Assembly (NCBI RefSeq): GCF_003259365.1
Contig: NZ_QLLY01000007.1
Location: forward strand, 1 to 64,000
Reading direction: 5' to 3'
Length of the DNA: 64,000 nucleotides
DNA from: Streptomyces sp. PsTaAH-137
Lineage (GTDB): Bacteria; Actinomycetota; Actinomycetes; Streptomycetales; Streptomycetaceae
Shown here: in pieces, positions 25,516 to 34,689 of the stretch
Numbering within the stretch: the stretch's first letter is position 1
Layout: the number at the start of each line of letters is the position of its first letter
Notes under the pieces: model-generated
What the model was told of the DNA's origin: nothing
The model's database searches: none
What the model saw: the letters and a program-made list of their open reading frames with translations, nothing else
Program-made: the position numbers and the translations under genes

Positions 25516-25761
25516 ATGGAACATGGCTTCCCGTGGGGGTCCACACCGACCGTCGATCTCCGTCTTTGGTGCCCCGACGCCATCGTGCTGTTTGACTGGC
25601 TGATGAGCACCGACCTGAACGCGGTGCCGATCACGCACCCAGCCCAAAAGCAGGCCCTTGCAGACCTGCTGGTGCGCTTGGAGGACGAGGACGTCATCGA
25701 GTCGACCGCTGAACAGATTGCTGCAGCCCAGGAGGAGGTAGCCAAGGATATGGGCTGGTAG
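25516..25761 (+). CDS. Small hypothetical protein
   Basis: 81 residues. It is acidic with balanced composition (PDAIVLFDWLMSTDLN, ADLLVRLEDEDVIE) and no signal or membrane helix. The purine signal before ATG 25516 (AGG about 19 bases up) is weak, so the exact start is uncertain. No family is recognised. Confidence 0.55.
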   Translation: MEHGFPWGSTPTVDLRLWCPDAIVLFDWLMSTDLNAVPITHPAQKQALADLLVRLEDEDVIESTAEQIAAAQEEVAKDMGW

Positions 25762-25928
25762 AGGCGCGGATGGCGAGCCAAGAACGGTGACAAGCCATCA
25801 AGGTTCAATGGCATGGCAGGGGACAGCTGGTGTCCCGCGTCATCGGTCTTGCATCGAAGTCGGATCACCACAGTTCATGGGCAGGGGTTGCCCCTGACGG
25901 GCGCGATGCTGGTCCGTACTATCCCAGG

Positions 25929-26282
25929 GTGTCCTCCCCTCTTATATCGACCCCGCGCCGCCGACTCGCCACGATCGGCACCCTTGGGGGCCTGTGCCTG
26001 TTCGCCTGGTGGTCCGTACAGCCCGTCGGCGGCGACTGCCCCGACGAGGGTCTGACTCTGTCCTCCGATCCGTTCGGGTCCACCTACGACCCTGCCGACA
26101 CAGAAGGTGGAGGCGACGTCGAGTACGAAGGCCGGTACACGCCGCTCGAAGGGCCGGCGCCCAGTCCTACCGCAAACGCTGACGTTGCGGCAGTCCCCGA
26201 TGCTGCGGTCGGACCGGGCGACCACGACCCGTGCGGGGCGGAGACCCGGCACCCACGCCTGTACGGCTGGCTCGGTCTGTAG
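25929..26282 (+). CDS. Small hypothetical protein with one membrane helix
   Basis: 117 residues from GTG 25929. One helix lies near residues 15-33 (IGTLGGLCLFAWWSVQPV) and a short acidic extracytoplasmic tail follows with two cysteines (GDCPDE and DPCGAE). The longer frame from 25830 lacks a signal-like start, so the shorter one is preferred, though no binding site is good. It is convergent with 26292-26579, only 9 bases apart. Confidence 0.45.
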   Translation: MSSPLISTPRRRLATIGTLGGLCLFAWWSVQPVGGDCPDEGLTLSSDPFGSTYDPADTEGGGDVEYEGRYTPLEGPAPSPTANADVAAVPDAAVGPGDHDPCGAETRHPRLYGWLGL

Positions 26283-26291
26283 ACAGTGGGC

Positions 26292-26579
26292 TCAGCCGAG
26301 ACCACGATGGGCGGCCCACAACACCCCGGCACGGCTGGCAGCGTCTGCGACGAGGGACGTCACTTCGGGTGTCTCGGGGACCGGGAACGAGACGTACGCG
26401 CCCCGACCACCGCCGACGGGGCGGCCGTAGGCCTTTACCGCGAGGTGACCGTCCGGGAGAAGCCGGACATTGAGTGTAGTGAGCGTGAAGGCTTCACCGC
26501 GTCGAGTGTCCGTCCAGCGCAGCGCCGGCGGGATCACGACGTTGATTGCCAGAGCACTCACTTCCAGGTCGCTGCCCAT
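26292..26579 (-). CDS. Small hypothetical protein
   Basis: 95 residues. A beta-rich pattern alternating hydrophobic residues (LNVRLLPDGHLAVKAYG, GAYVSFPVPETP) suggests a small sandwich or barrel domain. There is no signal. It ends 9 bases from the convergent neighbour. No family is recognised. Confidence 0.55.
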   Translation of the reverse strand: MGSDLEVSALAINVVIPPALRWTDTRRGEAFTLTTLNVRLLPDGHLAVKAYGRPVGGGRGAYVSFPVPETPEVTSLVADAASRAGVLWAAHRGLG

Positions 26580-26848
26580 GAAGGGATGATCTCACGCGAG
26601 CCCCGCCGTACGGCCACCGTTGGCCTGCGCGTGGGCAGCGTGATCACGGCGCGAAACACGCTCCAACTGAGTGCTTGGTCCGGTAATTCGTCAGGTCCAG
26701 CGCCAGTCAGGGCTGGCTTCCCCGGTGAGGCGGCGGGGCTCCGTGTTCTGGGAAAGCCGCCACCCACGCCAGAGGAACGGTCCGGCTCCGGCGGCTGCAT
26801 GTCAGGGCCGGAGCGCTGTCGGACTGAACGCTGAGACGCGTCCAGGGT

Positions 26849-28153
26849 CTACTCCTGGGCCTGCCTCGGGTCGATCGGGATTTCGCGTTCCGTATTCTCG
26901 GCACGCTCCTCGGCATGCAACTGCCGCGCCACCGTCCCACAGCAGCGGTCGTACTGGTTCTGCCAGTCCGTCAGGAAGGTGTCGTAGCTGGACTGGCCGA
27001 CCAGCTTCAGATCCGATTCATCGTTGTGCCAGATGCCGTTGCTCGTCCAGTTCGAGGAGCCGACGAACACGATTCTGGAGTTGGTCGCACCCGCGTACCC
27101 ACCGCTGACCATCATGTACTTGTCGTGCGTGTAGTGCAGAGCGTTGCCGTTCGCGTCGGTGCCGCGGGTGGTGTCGTGCAGGTCGATATTCGTCCGGTTC
27201 TTCAGGTAATTCTGCACGCTGCTGTCCACCTGGCCGGCGGTGAAGAGGATGTGTATCTTGACGCCGGTTTGCGCCAGGCTCACCAGCTTCTTAGGCAGCT
27301 CCAGATAGTTCCGGTCGCCCGGCTGTCCGTGAGAGGTCCACTCGAACATGGCGATATTGATCGCGGCCGGCGCCTTGACGTTGTTCAGAAAGTCGACCCA
27401 GGTGTCGCTTCGGGTGCGCGCCTTGGGCCACTGGTAGGAGGGCGGAGACAGCGTCCTGGCGGCCTGGCCGCTGGTGGAGTTGTAGTAGTCGGGCACCAGC
27501 GGGCCCGGACCACCCGATGCCCCCTTGGCCATGGCGGTGAAGTAGCGGAGGTAGGAGTTGTACAGGTCGACGTTGCCCTTGACCGTGGCGCTGCTGTTCC
27601 ACGCGGTGTTGGCCTGGGCGGAGGTCGGGTTGGCGCTGCTGACGGTCACGGTCCTGTTCGCCTCGCTCCCACCGCTGAGCATGTAGTACTTCGCGTGCAG
27701 GGCGGAGCCGGCGTAGTGGGTCAGGCAGCCGCCCGGGCACAGCGCGGCGAAGCTGGAGGCTTTCGGGTCGTTGCCCAACTCGTTGACCATCGACTGCCAT
27801 ATCGCGTTGTCGCTGTGAGAGTCCATCAGGGCCTTGACGATGACGCCGCGCTGGTGCGCGGCTATCAGGGCGTTGGCGAAGTCCGGGCCCGGCTGCGTGC
27901 TGCCGATCGAGTACATGGCGACGCGTATAGTCTGCCCGCAACTGGCGCTGTCGATCGATTCGATGATCGGTCCCATGACGTTCATCCGGGCGTCGGCGGC
28001 CTCTGGATCGTTGAAGCGTGCGCCCGGAGTCGAGGTGAACGGCCGGGATTCGCAGCTGAGCGGGGCCTTGGCCTTCTTGACCGCAGCATGCGCGGTGGTC
28101 GGCCACAGTGCGCTGACGGCCAGCGCTGTGATCAACGTGAGTGTTCGCTTCAT
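26849..28153 (-). CDS. Secreted phospholipase-D-like protein
   Basis: 434 residues with a signal peptide (LTLITALAVSALWPTTAHA, residues 4-22). Two HxK-type PLD motifs are seen: SALHAKYYML and YTHDKYMMV, each followed by a serine/asparagine motif (VSSANPTS and VGSSNWTS), the pattern of the PLD superfamily. Members hydrolyse phosphodiester bonds in phospholipids or nucleic acids. The acidic residue that usually completes HKD is not evident in either copy, so activity is uncertain. ATG 28153 has AAAGG 8 bases upstream. It probably acts outside the cell. Confidence 0.8.
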   Translation of the reverse strand: MKRTLTLITALAVSALWPTTAHAAVKKAKAPLSCESRPFTSTPGARFNDPEAADARMNVMGPIIESIDSASCGQTIRVAMYSIGSTQPGPDFANALIAAHQRGVIVKALMDSHSDNAIWQSMVNELGNDPKASSFAALCPGGCLTHYAGSALHAKYYMLSGGSEANRTVTVSSANPTSAQANTAWNSSATVKGNVDLYNSYLRYFTAMAKGASGGPGPLVPDYYNSTSGQAARTLSPPSYQWPKARTRSDTWVDFLNNVKAPAAINIAMFEWTSHGQPGDRNYLELPKKLVSLAQTGVKIHILFTAGQVDSSVQNYLKNRTNIDLHDTTRGTDANGNALHYTHDKYMMVSGGYAGATNSRIVFVGSSNWTSNGIWHNDESDLKLVGQSSYDTFLTDWQNQYDRCCGTVARQLHAEERAENTEREIPIDPRQAQE

Positions 28154-28442
28154 GGGCGGGCCTTTCGCTGGGCAGGGTGACGGACTCGCCCGTCATGCGT
28201 TCGGGTGAACTACTCTCGCTTTGCTATCAGGTGGCGTTGTTCGCCCGAGCAACGGGGGGCACCGCTGAGTCGCCAGCCGTGGCGATGCGGATGCGCGTCG
28301 AAGGCGGGGGCGGGGGCGTGGGCGGGAGGAGGTCAGTACTGGAACAGCAGACTCGCCGAGGCGTCCAAGGGTTGCCCGAGGCAGCACGGAACCTTGTGGG
28401 GTGCCTGTCGCTGATGGTCAGGCTCTCTCTTCCATACAGACG

Positions 28443-28502
28443 GGTGGCCATCGCCTGCTCGCCGGCACAACGGATCGTGACGTGGGTGGTGTTGTGGCGG
28501 CG
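28443..28502 (-). mobile_element. Transposase C-terminal remnant, kin to the 5122 IS
   Basis: Twenty codons read RRHNTTHVTIRCAGEQAMAT, matching residues 200-219 of the transposase at 5122-5877 in 16 of 20 positions, including the catalytic glutamate motif. No more of the gene remains on either side, so it is a relic of a related but distinct element. The rest of the region 28154-28591 has no gene. Confidence 0.55.
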
Positions 28503-28591
28503 CATCCGTCCCTTGCTCGCTCTCACGTCAGCGTGCACGGCCGGCGGGACGTCGAGGGCCATCTGACGATCGAGTGCCTACAGGCCGAGCG

Positions 28592-29176
28592 TCAGAGACC
28601 GCTTTTCAGGACGAGTTGCACCAGGCCGACCCAGGGGGACTCGCCGCTCTTGTGGACCGCACGCACCCTCCACTGGCCTGCCGGGAGCCGCACGGCCGCC
28701 TGTTCCGGCCGGCCCCCGCCGGGATAGTCGTCTCCCAGATCACGGCCCGCTTCGGCCGAATCCATCAATACCGCCGGGCCGTCGGTGACCCACAAGCCAC
28801 CGTCCTCCCAACCGGTGTCCGGATCGGCCAGAACCGCCTCGGCGGTCGCGAACAACTCGGACTCGGAATCTGCAGCCAGCCACCTCACGAACAGACGCCT
28901 CTCCGGCAGGAAGCACGTCTTCGCCGGTTCGTCAGCCAGGACCAGAGCAGTGGCGGCGTTCGCACCCACCGCGATCACACCGGCCCAGTCCTTCACCTCG
29001 CAGGCGCGGTCGTAATCATCACGGCCATCGGCGTCTCCGAGGATGGAGCCCTCTTCCGTGCATCCACCCCAGGCGCACACCGAGGACTCCGGAACGACGA
29101 TCAAAGGGCCGCCCATCGACCTGACCCACACCAACCCAGTGCGGTCACAGCGATCAGTGTCATGAGAAGCGTCCAT
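28592..29176 (-). CDS. Imm21-family immunity protein (orphan)
   Basis: 194 residues. Hallmarks of the Imm21 family are visible throughout: SMGGPLIVVPESS near residue 19, AWGGC, DDYDRACEV, LADEPAKTCFLPE, RWLAADSESEL, TDGPAVLMDSAEAG and GQWRVRAVH. Imm21 proteins neutralise polymorphic toxins, but Streptomyces genomes carry many stand-alone copies. No toxin gene is next to it; a SLATT-like protein is 1 kb away. The start is chosen at 29176, where protein-like sequence begins, rather than the longer frame. Confidence 0.75.
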   Translation of the reverse strand: MDASHDTDRCDRTGLVWVRSMGGPLIVVPESSVCAWGGCTEEGSILGDADGRDDYDRACEVKDWAGVIAVGANAATALVLADEPAKTCFLPERRLFVRWLAADSESELFATAEAVLADPDTGWEDGGLWVTDGPAVLMDSAEAGRDLGDDYPGGGRPEQAAVRLPAGQWRVRAVHKSGESPWVGLVQLVLKSGL

Positions 29177-29488
29177 GAGCGCAGTCTGCCGACCTCCACC
29201 GACACTGCTCGAAGGCGACTGCCCGGCCGGCCCCCTGCCGCTCCCCCACCGATCCGCGCCCTGCACCACCACAACGCCACGACCCCACAGCCCGATGCAC
29301 CACACCCCCACCACACACCCCGGGCACCGCTCCCCCGCCGACGCCCCGGCACGGCACACCTCGCCCTGCGCACAACAGCCACACGCGCCACCCCACCAGT
29401 CGGCCGACTACGGCTGCCTGGCGATCATGATCTCGCCTTCCGGGGGCACTGGTCCTGTCACGCAAGGACGACGAACGAAGGAGCTGAA

Positions 29489-29926
29489 GTGGTATCGCGA
29501 AGGACTGACAGTGACCAAGGTAGAGCGAGGGTGACTGGAGCAACCAGGGGCAGGAGCCAGGCCCGGCGCCGCGAACCACGTCTGTCCGGGTTGGCCACCG
29601 TCCTGGCACTGATCGGATTCGTCGTCTGCGTGGGGCTGTTGCTCTTCGTGCGTTTCGCTCACTGGGCCGGGAACCATCCCGGGGCAGGCGCCTTGTGCAT
29701 AGCCCTCACCATCCCCTTGTCCTACACCCTTCTGCGCTCGATGCCCCGCCCGCGCGAGCTGCGTGCGGCCGCACGGGCCGGCATGGCCCAGGCGGACCGA
29801 GACGCTGCCGCGGCCTCGGGACACGCCTACGCCGCCACCCACGAGGGGGTGTACATCCAGCCCCCAACGGACGTGCACGACGGTCGGACCGTCGCGCTTC
29901 CGCCTCACGCAACAGAACCACTTTGA
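29489..29926 (+). CDS. Small two-helix membrane protein
   Basis: 145 residues. A basic N-terminus is followed by a strong helix (LATVLALIGFVVCVGLLLF) and a second one (ALCIALTIPLSYTLL), then a helical soluble tail. The start is taken as GTG 29489 because GAAGGAG lies 5 bases ahead; GTG 29531 is an alternative. No family is recognised. Confidence 0.55.
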   Translation: MVSRRTDSDQGRARVTGATRGRSQARRREPRLSGLATVLALIGFVVCVGLLLFVRFAHWAGNHPGAGALCIALTIPLSYTLLRSMPRPRELRAAARAGMAQADRDAAAASGHAYAATHEGVYIQPPTDVHDGRTVALPPHATEPL

Positions 29927-30112
29927 CCATGACTGTCCCCATCTCACACACCCGAGCGTGGCAGGAGTGGTGACGCAGCCTGCGCAGTTCGGGCACCCGA
30001 ACCAAAGCTTCGGAGCAGCCGTCTGCGGTGGCCGACACATCAAGCCTCGTTCTTCTTGCGGCATGAAAAGTGCTCGGGCAGCCCTTCGTGACGACCTCCG
30101 GCGGCGAACTGT

Positions 30113-30688
30113 CTACTCCTGGGTGCGGTCGCCAGGAGCCGCCGTCAGCGTCGGCGGCTGGGCTCCGGCCAGTGGGGTCCGGGTGAGGCTGCCCCAGTTG
30201 CTGGCATCTTGGCTGAGCGTCGCGTCCAGCAATTCCATCGCCTCTTGCGCGATGGTCTGCCGGTCATCGCCCGCCGCTTCGCGACGCTCGACATTTCTGA
30301 TGATCCGCTGGAGTTCCGCGAGAATCAGGCTCCGCTGCTGCCAGAGATCGTGATGCCGCATCAAGCCGCTCCACGCAGTGACCACGCCGATCACGCCTGC
30401 TACCGCAGTACTGGCCAGCCCGAGCCAGGGAGCGTAAGCCCGCCAGGCCGCGACCGCTACACCCAGCACCGCGATGAGTCCGTTCAGTGCGGCGATCCCC
30501 ACCGTGGTCCGCCGCGCCTTCATCTTCATCAACTCGCGAGTGCGGGTGTACTCCCTTCGGAAGTGCTCCAGGTAGTGGGTGGTCACCTCAAGAGCGTCGG
30601 CTCCGGTCGGAGGCGGTTCCGTCGGGCGCATGCCCGTGAACTTCTGCTGCCCTATGGCCTGTTGCTCCGTTCCCGACCCCTGAGTCAT
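30113..30688 (-). CDS. SLATT/DUF4231-like membrane protein
   Basis: 191 residues. A charged helical region precedes two close transmembrane helices (GIAALNGLIAVLGVAVAAW and LGLASTAVAGVIGVVTAW), followed by an amphipathic helix (RSLILAELQRIIRNVERRE) that matches the layout of SLATT-domain proteins. Such proteins are predicted to be pore-forming effectors in conflict systems. Here no nucleotide-sensor partner is adjacent, so the role is open. The start signal is weak. The family assignment is by architecture only. Confidence 0.5.
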   Translation of the reverse strand: MTQGSGTEQQAIGQQKFTGMRPTEPPPTGADALEVTTHYLEHFRREYTRTRELMKMKARRTTVGIAALNGLIAVLGVAVAAWRAYAPWLGLASTAVAGVIGVVTAWSGLMRHHDLWQQRSLILAELQRIIRNVERREAAGDDRQTIAQEAMELLDATLSQDASNWGSLTRTPLAGAQPPTLTAAPGDRTQE

Positions 30689-31034
30689 GCACTTGACCCT
30701 AACCCCAGGCTGCCTGAACGCACCGTCGATCAGATCGGTCGATCAGACCGTCGGTGATACGCAGGACCATCAGGCCATCCGCGCTGGTTCGCACCAAGTC
30801 CGACGGCAGCGGACGCCTCGCCCACCCCGACACCGTCCACCACGCACGCCAAAGCACCCGAATCCGCGCCGCCCGTTCCGGCTTCTGGGAGCTGGCACAC
30901 ACGCCACACCTGAAACCACGGGCTGCGGCTAGTCCTGGTGAGGCACGGGCCAAGAGCTCCGGGGCAAGCTCCGAAAGCGTCCAGGACCAAGACCGCGCGC
31001 ACCCGCCTCTGAATGCCTCCGAGGAGACACAGGG

Positions 31035-31420
31035 GCAGCAGCCCGGAACGGGCAGCCAGTGGAACGTCTACGTGACCGCGGGCGACCTGCACGAGCAGCT
31101 GCTCACCAACCTGCCGATCTCACCGGATGTCCCCTACACGGCCGCCATCAGGCAGCCGTCGGGTGCACCGAGCGACAGGACCGGACCCGCCTCGGACGCA
31201 CCCGCTACTTCGTCGCCCCCCGCCGCCGCGCAGTCGGTGCCCGCAAAGGCCCCGGCACCGTCGCCATCGTCGTCGACCGCAGGCTCCAGGCTCGCCGAGA
31301 CCGGCAGCAGCAACGACACCGAGATCCTGGTGGGAGCAGCCACTGCGGTCTGCGTGGCGGGCGCCGGTGTACTGCTCGCGGCGCGTCGCCCGCCACACAG
31401 GCCGGCGCGCGGCGCTGACC
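31035..31420 (+). pseudogene. Remnant of a LAETG sortase-dependent surface protein
   Basis: The frame reads a Ser/Pro/Ala-rich stalk followed by SRLAETGSSNDT, a hydrophobic helix (ILVGAATAVCVAGAGVLLA) and AARRP, the complete LAXTG-class sorting signal of Streptomyces. The folded ectodomain and signal peptide are missing upstream, and there is no stop after the anchor, so the gene is broken. About 25 codons later another frame reads DLDSGLHFKNEWEHKI, a fragment I cannot place. Confidence 0.55.
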
Positions 31421-31533
31421 ACGCCCCATCGCCCCGGGGCGCGCCAGGACCTGGACAGCGGGCTCCACTTCAAGAACGAGTGGGAGCACAAGATCTACGC
31501 GGTCCTCTGGCGAAGGAGCGCCGAACGGCGCAG

Positions 31534-32457
31534 TCAGCAGCTTGTCCGGCTCCGCGAAGGCAGGTGTTTGCGCAGGAAGGCGACCTCCCGCTCAACAGCT
31601 TCCTCGTGGGACTCCTGGAAAGCCGCGTAGTGGCGGCCGGAGAGGTGGAGCACCTCTCCGCCGGGTGCCGCGGCGGCGGCTCGCAGCGCGGGGCCGGGGA
31701 GCGTGCTGCGGTCCTGATCAGCGACCACCACGAGGAGGGGACACCGAATCCGGGACGCGTGTCGGCCGGGACGGTAGCCGCCCATCTGGAGCGCGATCCG
31801 GGCGGCGACCGTCTGCTTCCAGCCTTCGTAATGGCGGTCGGGGTCCAGAGCACGGTCGCCGTCCAGCGCGTCTTCTGTGGTGAGGGAGGCGACGTCGCCC
31901 CGCGCACCGGCCGTACGGATCAGCACAGGACGCCGTCCGAACAGGCTTCCCACGGAGTCCACGACGGCCAGGGTCATGAGACGCAGGACGGCCACGGGTG
32001 TCATGGCGCGCAGCGCGTTGGGAGCGAGGGCGCGGCCGTCGGCGAGCGGGGACTGTGCGATCACCGCGGCCAGCCGACCGGGGTCCTCCGCCGCGACTTG
32101 GAGGATGTGACCGCCGCCGAGAGAGAAGCCCCACAGCGAGACGCCTTCTGGATCTACGTCGGGAAGCCCGCGTGCAAAGCTGATCGCGGCCTGCCAGTCG
32201 GCGCGCTGCTCGGCGAAGCGGACGACCTGGCGCGGGGTGCCGCCGCTCTCTCCGAAGTGCCGGTGGTCGAATGCGAGTACGCCGAATCCCGCGGTGTTGA
32301 AGGGCAGGGCGAAGCGGTCCGAGGCGGGCTCCTTCGTCACGGCGGTTCCGCCCGCCATGATGACGCAGCCGCCGTTGGTCCCTGGGTAGTACCAGGCGGC
32401 GCACGTCGTATCTCCGCTGGTGAACCGGACTTTCTCGCGCAGGTCGTCGAGGGACAC
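31534..32457 (-). CDS. Alpha/beta hydrolase (dienelactone-hydrolase-like)
   Basis: 307 residues. Catalytic triad candidates are the nucleophile Ser in WGFSLGGG (about residue 114), Asp in VADQDRS and His in SGRHYAAF. The N-terminal part carries the strand pattern of uncharacterised lipase/esterases. The start is GTG 32457 with GGAGG 4 bases before it. The protein should hydrolyse ester or similar bonds; the substrate is unknown. It is divergent from the AsnC/Lrp regulator at 32701 across about 240 bases, and is likely its target. Confidence 0.8.
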   Translation of the reverse strand: MSLDDLREKVRFTSGDTTCAAWYYPGTNGGCVIMAGGTAVTKEPASDRFALPFNTAGFGVLAFDHRHFGESGGTPRQVVRFAEQRADWQAAISFARGLPDVDPEGVSLWGFSLGGGHILQVAAEDPGRLAAVIAQSPLADGRALAPNALRAMTPVAVLRLMTLAVVDSVGSLFGRRPVLIRTAGARGDVASLTTEDALDGDRALDPDRHYEGWKQTVAARIALQMGGYRPGRHASRIRCPLLVVVADQDRSTLPGPALRAAAAAPGGEVLHLSGRHYAAFQESHEEAVEREVAFLRKHLPSRSRTSC

Positions 32458-32700
32458 GAGGCCTCCTTGCAGGTTGGGGATCGGGCGCCGGGTCGCGGAC
32501 GGCGACCCGGCGCATCAGGGGATGCGATCGCATCAGAAGGGGAACCAGTTGCGCGGATCGATGATCATGAACGTCTCCCTCCTTCACTGGAGTCCCCCTG
32601 CAGTGGTCCGGGGACGGCACGGAGTGTGGAGCTTTCATGCTGGTACGGGGGCCGCTGGAAGAGGCTGTGCAAGTGGGCGAGATGAGCGAAACTGGGCTTC

Positions 32701-33714
32701 ATGGCCAACACTTCGGCGGATTCGGTACTCGGCCTCACCGATCAGCGGCTCGTGGCGGCTCTGCAGTGCGACGGGCGCCTCACCGCGGAGGGCGCCGCGC
32801 GGGTGCTCAGCCTCAGCCCTGCCACCATGCGCCGCCACCTCAACGCACTCACCGCCGACGGCACCGTACGTGTGGTCGTCTCCCCCGTCGCCCGGCCGCG
32901 CGACGGCGGCTCGGCAGGCGCGCTGTTCCTCCGGATCAAGGTGCTGCGGGGAAAACTCGACACGATCGTGAGCGCTCTCGCAGCGCGCGACGACATCCCC
33001 TTCATCGACGTCACCACCGTCGGCGATGAGATCTTCGCGGTGGCCAGAACCGAACCCGGCTCACGCGACCCACTGGTGTTTCGCCGGCTCCCGGCGACGC
33101 AAGCTGTCACGTCGCTGGAGAGCGCCACCGTCCTGCACGTCTTCCGGCTCGCCTCGGAATGGAGACACGCCGTCCTTACCCCGGCCGAATGCACAGCTCT
33201 GATCCCCGCCGATTCGGCACCGAGGGCAATGCCCGCCCACTCCCCGGGCCCGTACGGGGTCGACGCCGACCCGGTCGAGCAGTCCCTGATCGACGCCCTC
33301 GCTCCTGATGCCCGTCTCCCCGCGACCGCACTGGCTGCCCGCACCGGGCATCCGGAGACAACGGTCCGCCGCCGCCTCGCCCAACTCACCGCTGAAGGAA
33401 GGCTGGTGACTCAGGTCCTGATCGATCCCCGGCGCCTCGGGTTGCCCATCGAGGCCAAACTCCTGTTGCACGTGGCACCCGACCACCTGGCCGCCGCAGG
33501 ACGGGCACTGGCCGACCACCCAGCCGTACACAGCGCGTTCGCAACCACGGGCCCGTCCAACCTGCATGCGGCGGCCTACTTCCCCGACCTCGCAGCCCTC
33601 TACGCCTTCCTCTCCCGCGACCTGGTCGGGCTCGGCATCACGCAGATCGAGACCGCCCTCGTCGGCCGTACCGCCAAACGCACACCGCCGCTGGGGCCCA
33701 CGCATTCAAAGTGA
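32701..33714 (+). CDS. AsnC/Lrp-family regulator, double-domain form
   Basis: 337 residues. Two helix-turn-helix units (RLTAEGAARVLSLSPATMRR near residue 27 and RLPATALAARTGHPETTVRR near 202) each precede a RAM-like ligand domain, giving the doubled AsnC/Lrp architecture common in actinobacteria. It should bind the promoter region between itself and the hydrolase at 31534, responding to an amino acid or similar metabolite. The start is ATG 32701; GGGCGAGATGAG upstream includes a weak binding site. Confidence 0.8.
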   Translation: MANTSADSVLGLTDQRLVAALQCDGRLTAEGAARVLSLSPATMRRHLNALTADGTVRVVVSPVARPRDGGSAGALFLRIKVLRGKLDTIVSALAARDDIPFIDVTTVGDEIFAVARTEPGSRDPLVFRRLPATQAVTSLESATVLHVFRLASEWRHAVLTPAECTALIPADSAPRAMPAHSPGPYGVDADPVEQSLIDALAPDARLPATALAARTGHPETTVRRRLAQLTAEGRLVTQVLIDPRRLGLPIEAKLLLHVAPDHLAAAGRALADHPAVHSAFATTGPSNLHAAAYFPDLAALYAFLSRDLVGLGITQIETALVGRTAKRTPPLGPTHSK

Positions 33715-33867
33715 GAAGGGTGCGGTTCCTCCTCGGAGAATGGCTGAGCTGGAACAATGGCGCTGCGCGCTGTCCTGGGAAATAGGTGGGTCGGTGAGGA
33801 TCCCTGGACAGGCGTGGGGCGACCGTGTTCGATGTGTGCTGGTCGGCTAGGGGGGAGGACCACTGCC

Positions 33868-34428
33868 ATGGCTTGTGCGCCGCCTCTAGTGCGAGTTGTC
33901 GTCGCCGAACTCGGAGAATGCTTGTCAGGGCTCCTGGCAGGAATGGCCGCGGATGGACTGATCTTCTTCACCACGGACGGCCTGGGGCTCGTCGGCACCG
34001 TTGGGCGTATTCAGATCATCTGCTTCGTCGGCTTGGCATTGCTCTGGGCGGTCAATTTCCTGGTGTCTCGACCGCGTCAACTGCGTGCGTTCGGCTCTGC
34101 TGTGCCAGTTGAAGACCCGTCCGTGCTGAGGCCGAACGAGGAGCAGACCCGCCATCTGCGGCGAGGCCGAGTTCGTGTGGCGGCCTTCGTTCTCCTGGTC
34201 ACGCTGGGAAGCGCGTATGTCCTCCAATTCCCTTTCTTCGGCCTGGGAATTCAACTGGTCCTGTGCCTGGGGCTCGTCCACACGTGGCGGACCACGTTCC
34301 GGTGGGAACGTCGACACGGCGTCCATCTGTGGAAACCGGCGCTGTCTGCCGTGGGCCGTGAGAACTGGCGTCGCTCCCCGTACTATGCAACGCCTTCACG
34401 GCCCATCTCCCTCGCTCACAACAGCTGA
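33868..34428 (+). CDS. Hypothetical membrane protein
   Basis: 186 residues. Four hydrophobic segments occur (for example IICFVGLALLWAVNFLV, VAAFVLLVTLGSAYVL and LGIQLVLCLGLVHTW), separated by charged linkers. There is no signal peptide beyond the first helix and no family I know. ATG 33868 has GGAGG 9 bases upstream. Upstream in-frame starts would add 12-37 residues without a binding site. Confidence 0.6.
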   Translation: MACAPPLVRVVVAELGECLSGLLAGMAADGLIFFTTDGLGLVGTVGRIQIICFVGLALLWAVNFLVSRPRQLRAFGSAVPVEDPSVLRPNEEQTRHLRRGRVRVAAFVLLVTLGSAYVLQFPFFGLGIQLVLCLGLVHTWRTTFRWERRHGVHLWKPALSAVGRENWRRSPYYATPSRPISLAHNS

Positions 34429-34689
34429 CAAGCTCTCTCCAGAAAGTTCCTCATCAGGCGGTGAGCTGGTAGCGGTGGTGGTGAGGGCTGGGAAAGGCGT
34501 TGGTACTCGCGGGCCGTTTGAAAGGCCCAGCAGCCCGTCGATCTCGCGTGCACGTACTCTTCCCACCACCCGGCCAGAATGCAGGTGGGATGGCGCCCTT
34601 GCCACGCTGTCGTGCGGGGCCGTCCCGGCGGGGTCGGGCGATGTCCGATTGACAGGGCGCCACCACGAAACGCACTGCTGACCAGGTCT

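Noticed and set aside
30754..32685. A 643-residue plus-strand frame containing the LAETG motif
   Set aside because: The C-terminal 400 residues are antisense of the alpha/beta hydrolase gene; only the part around the sorting signal has protein character, so it was called a remnant.
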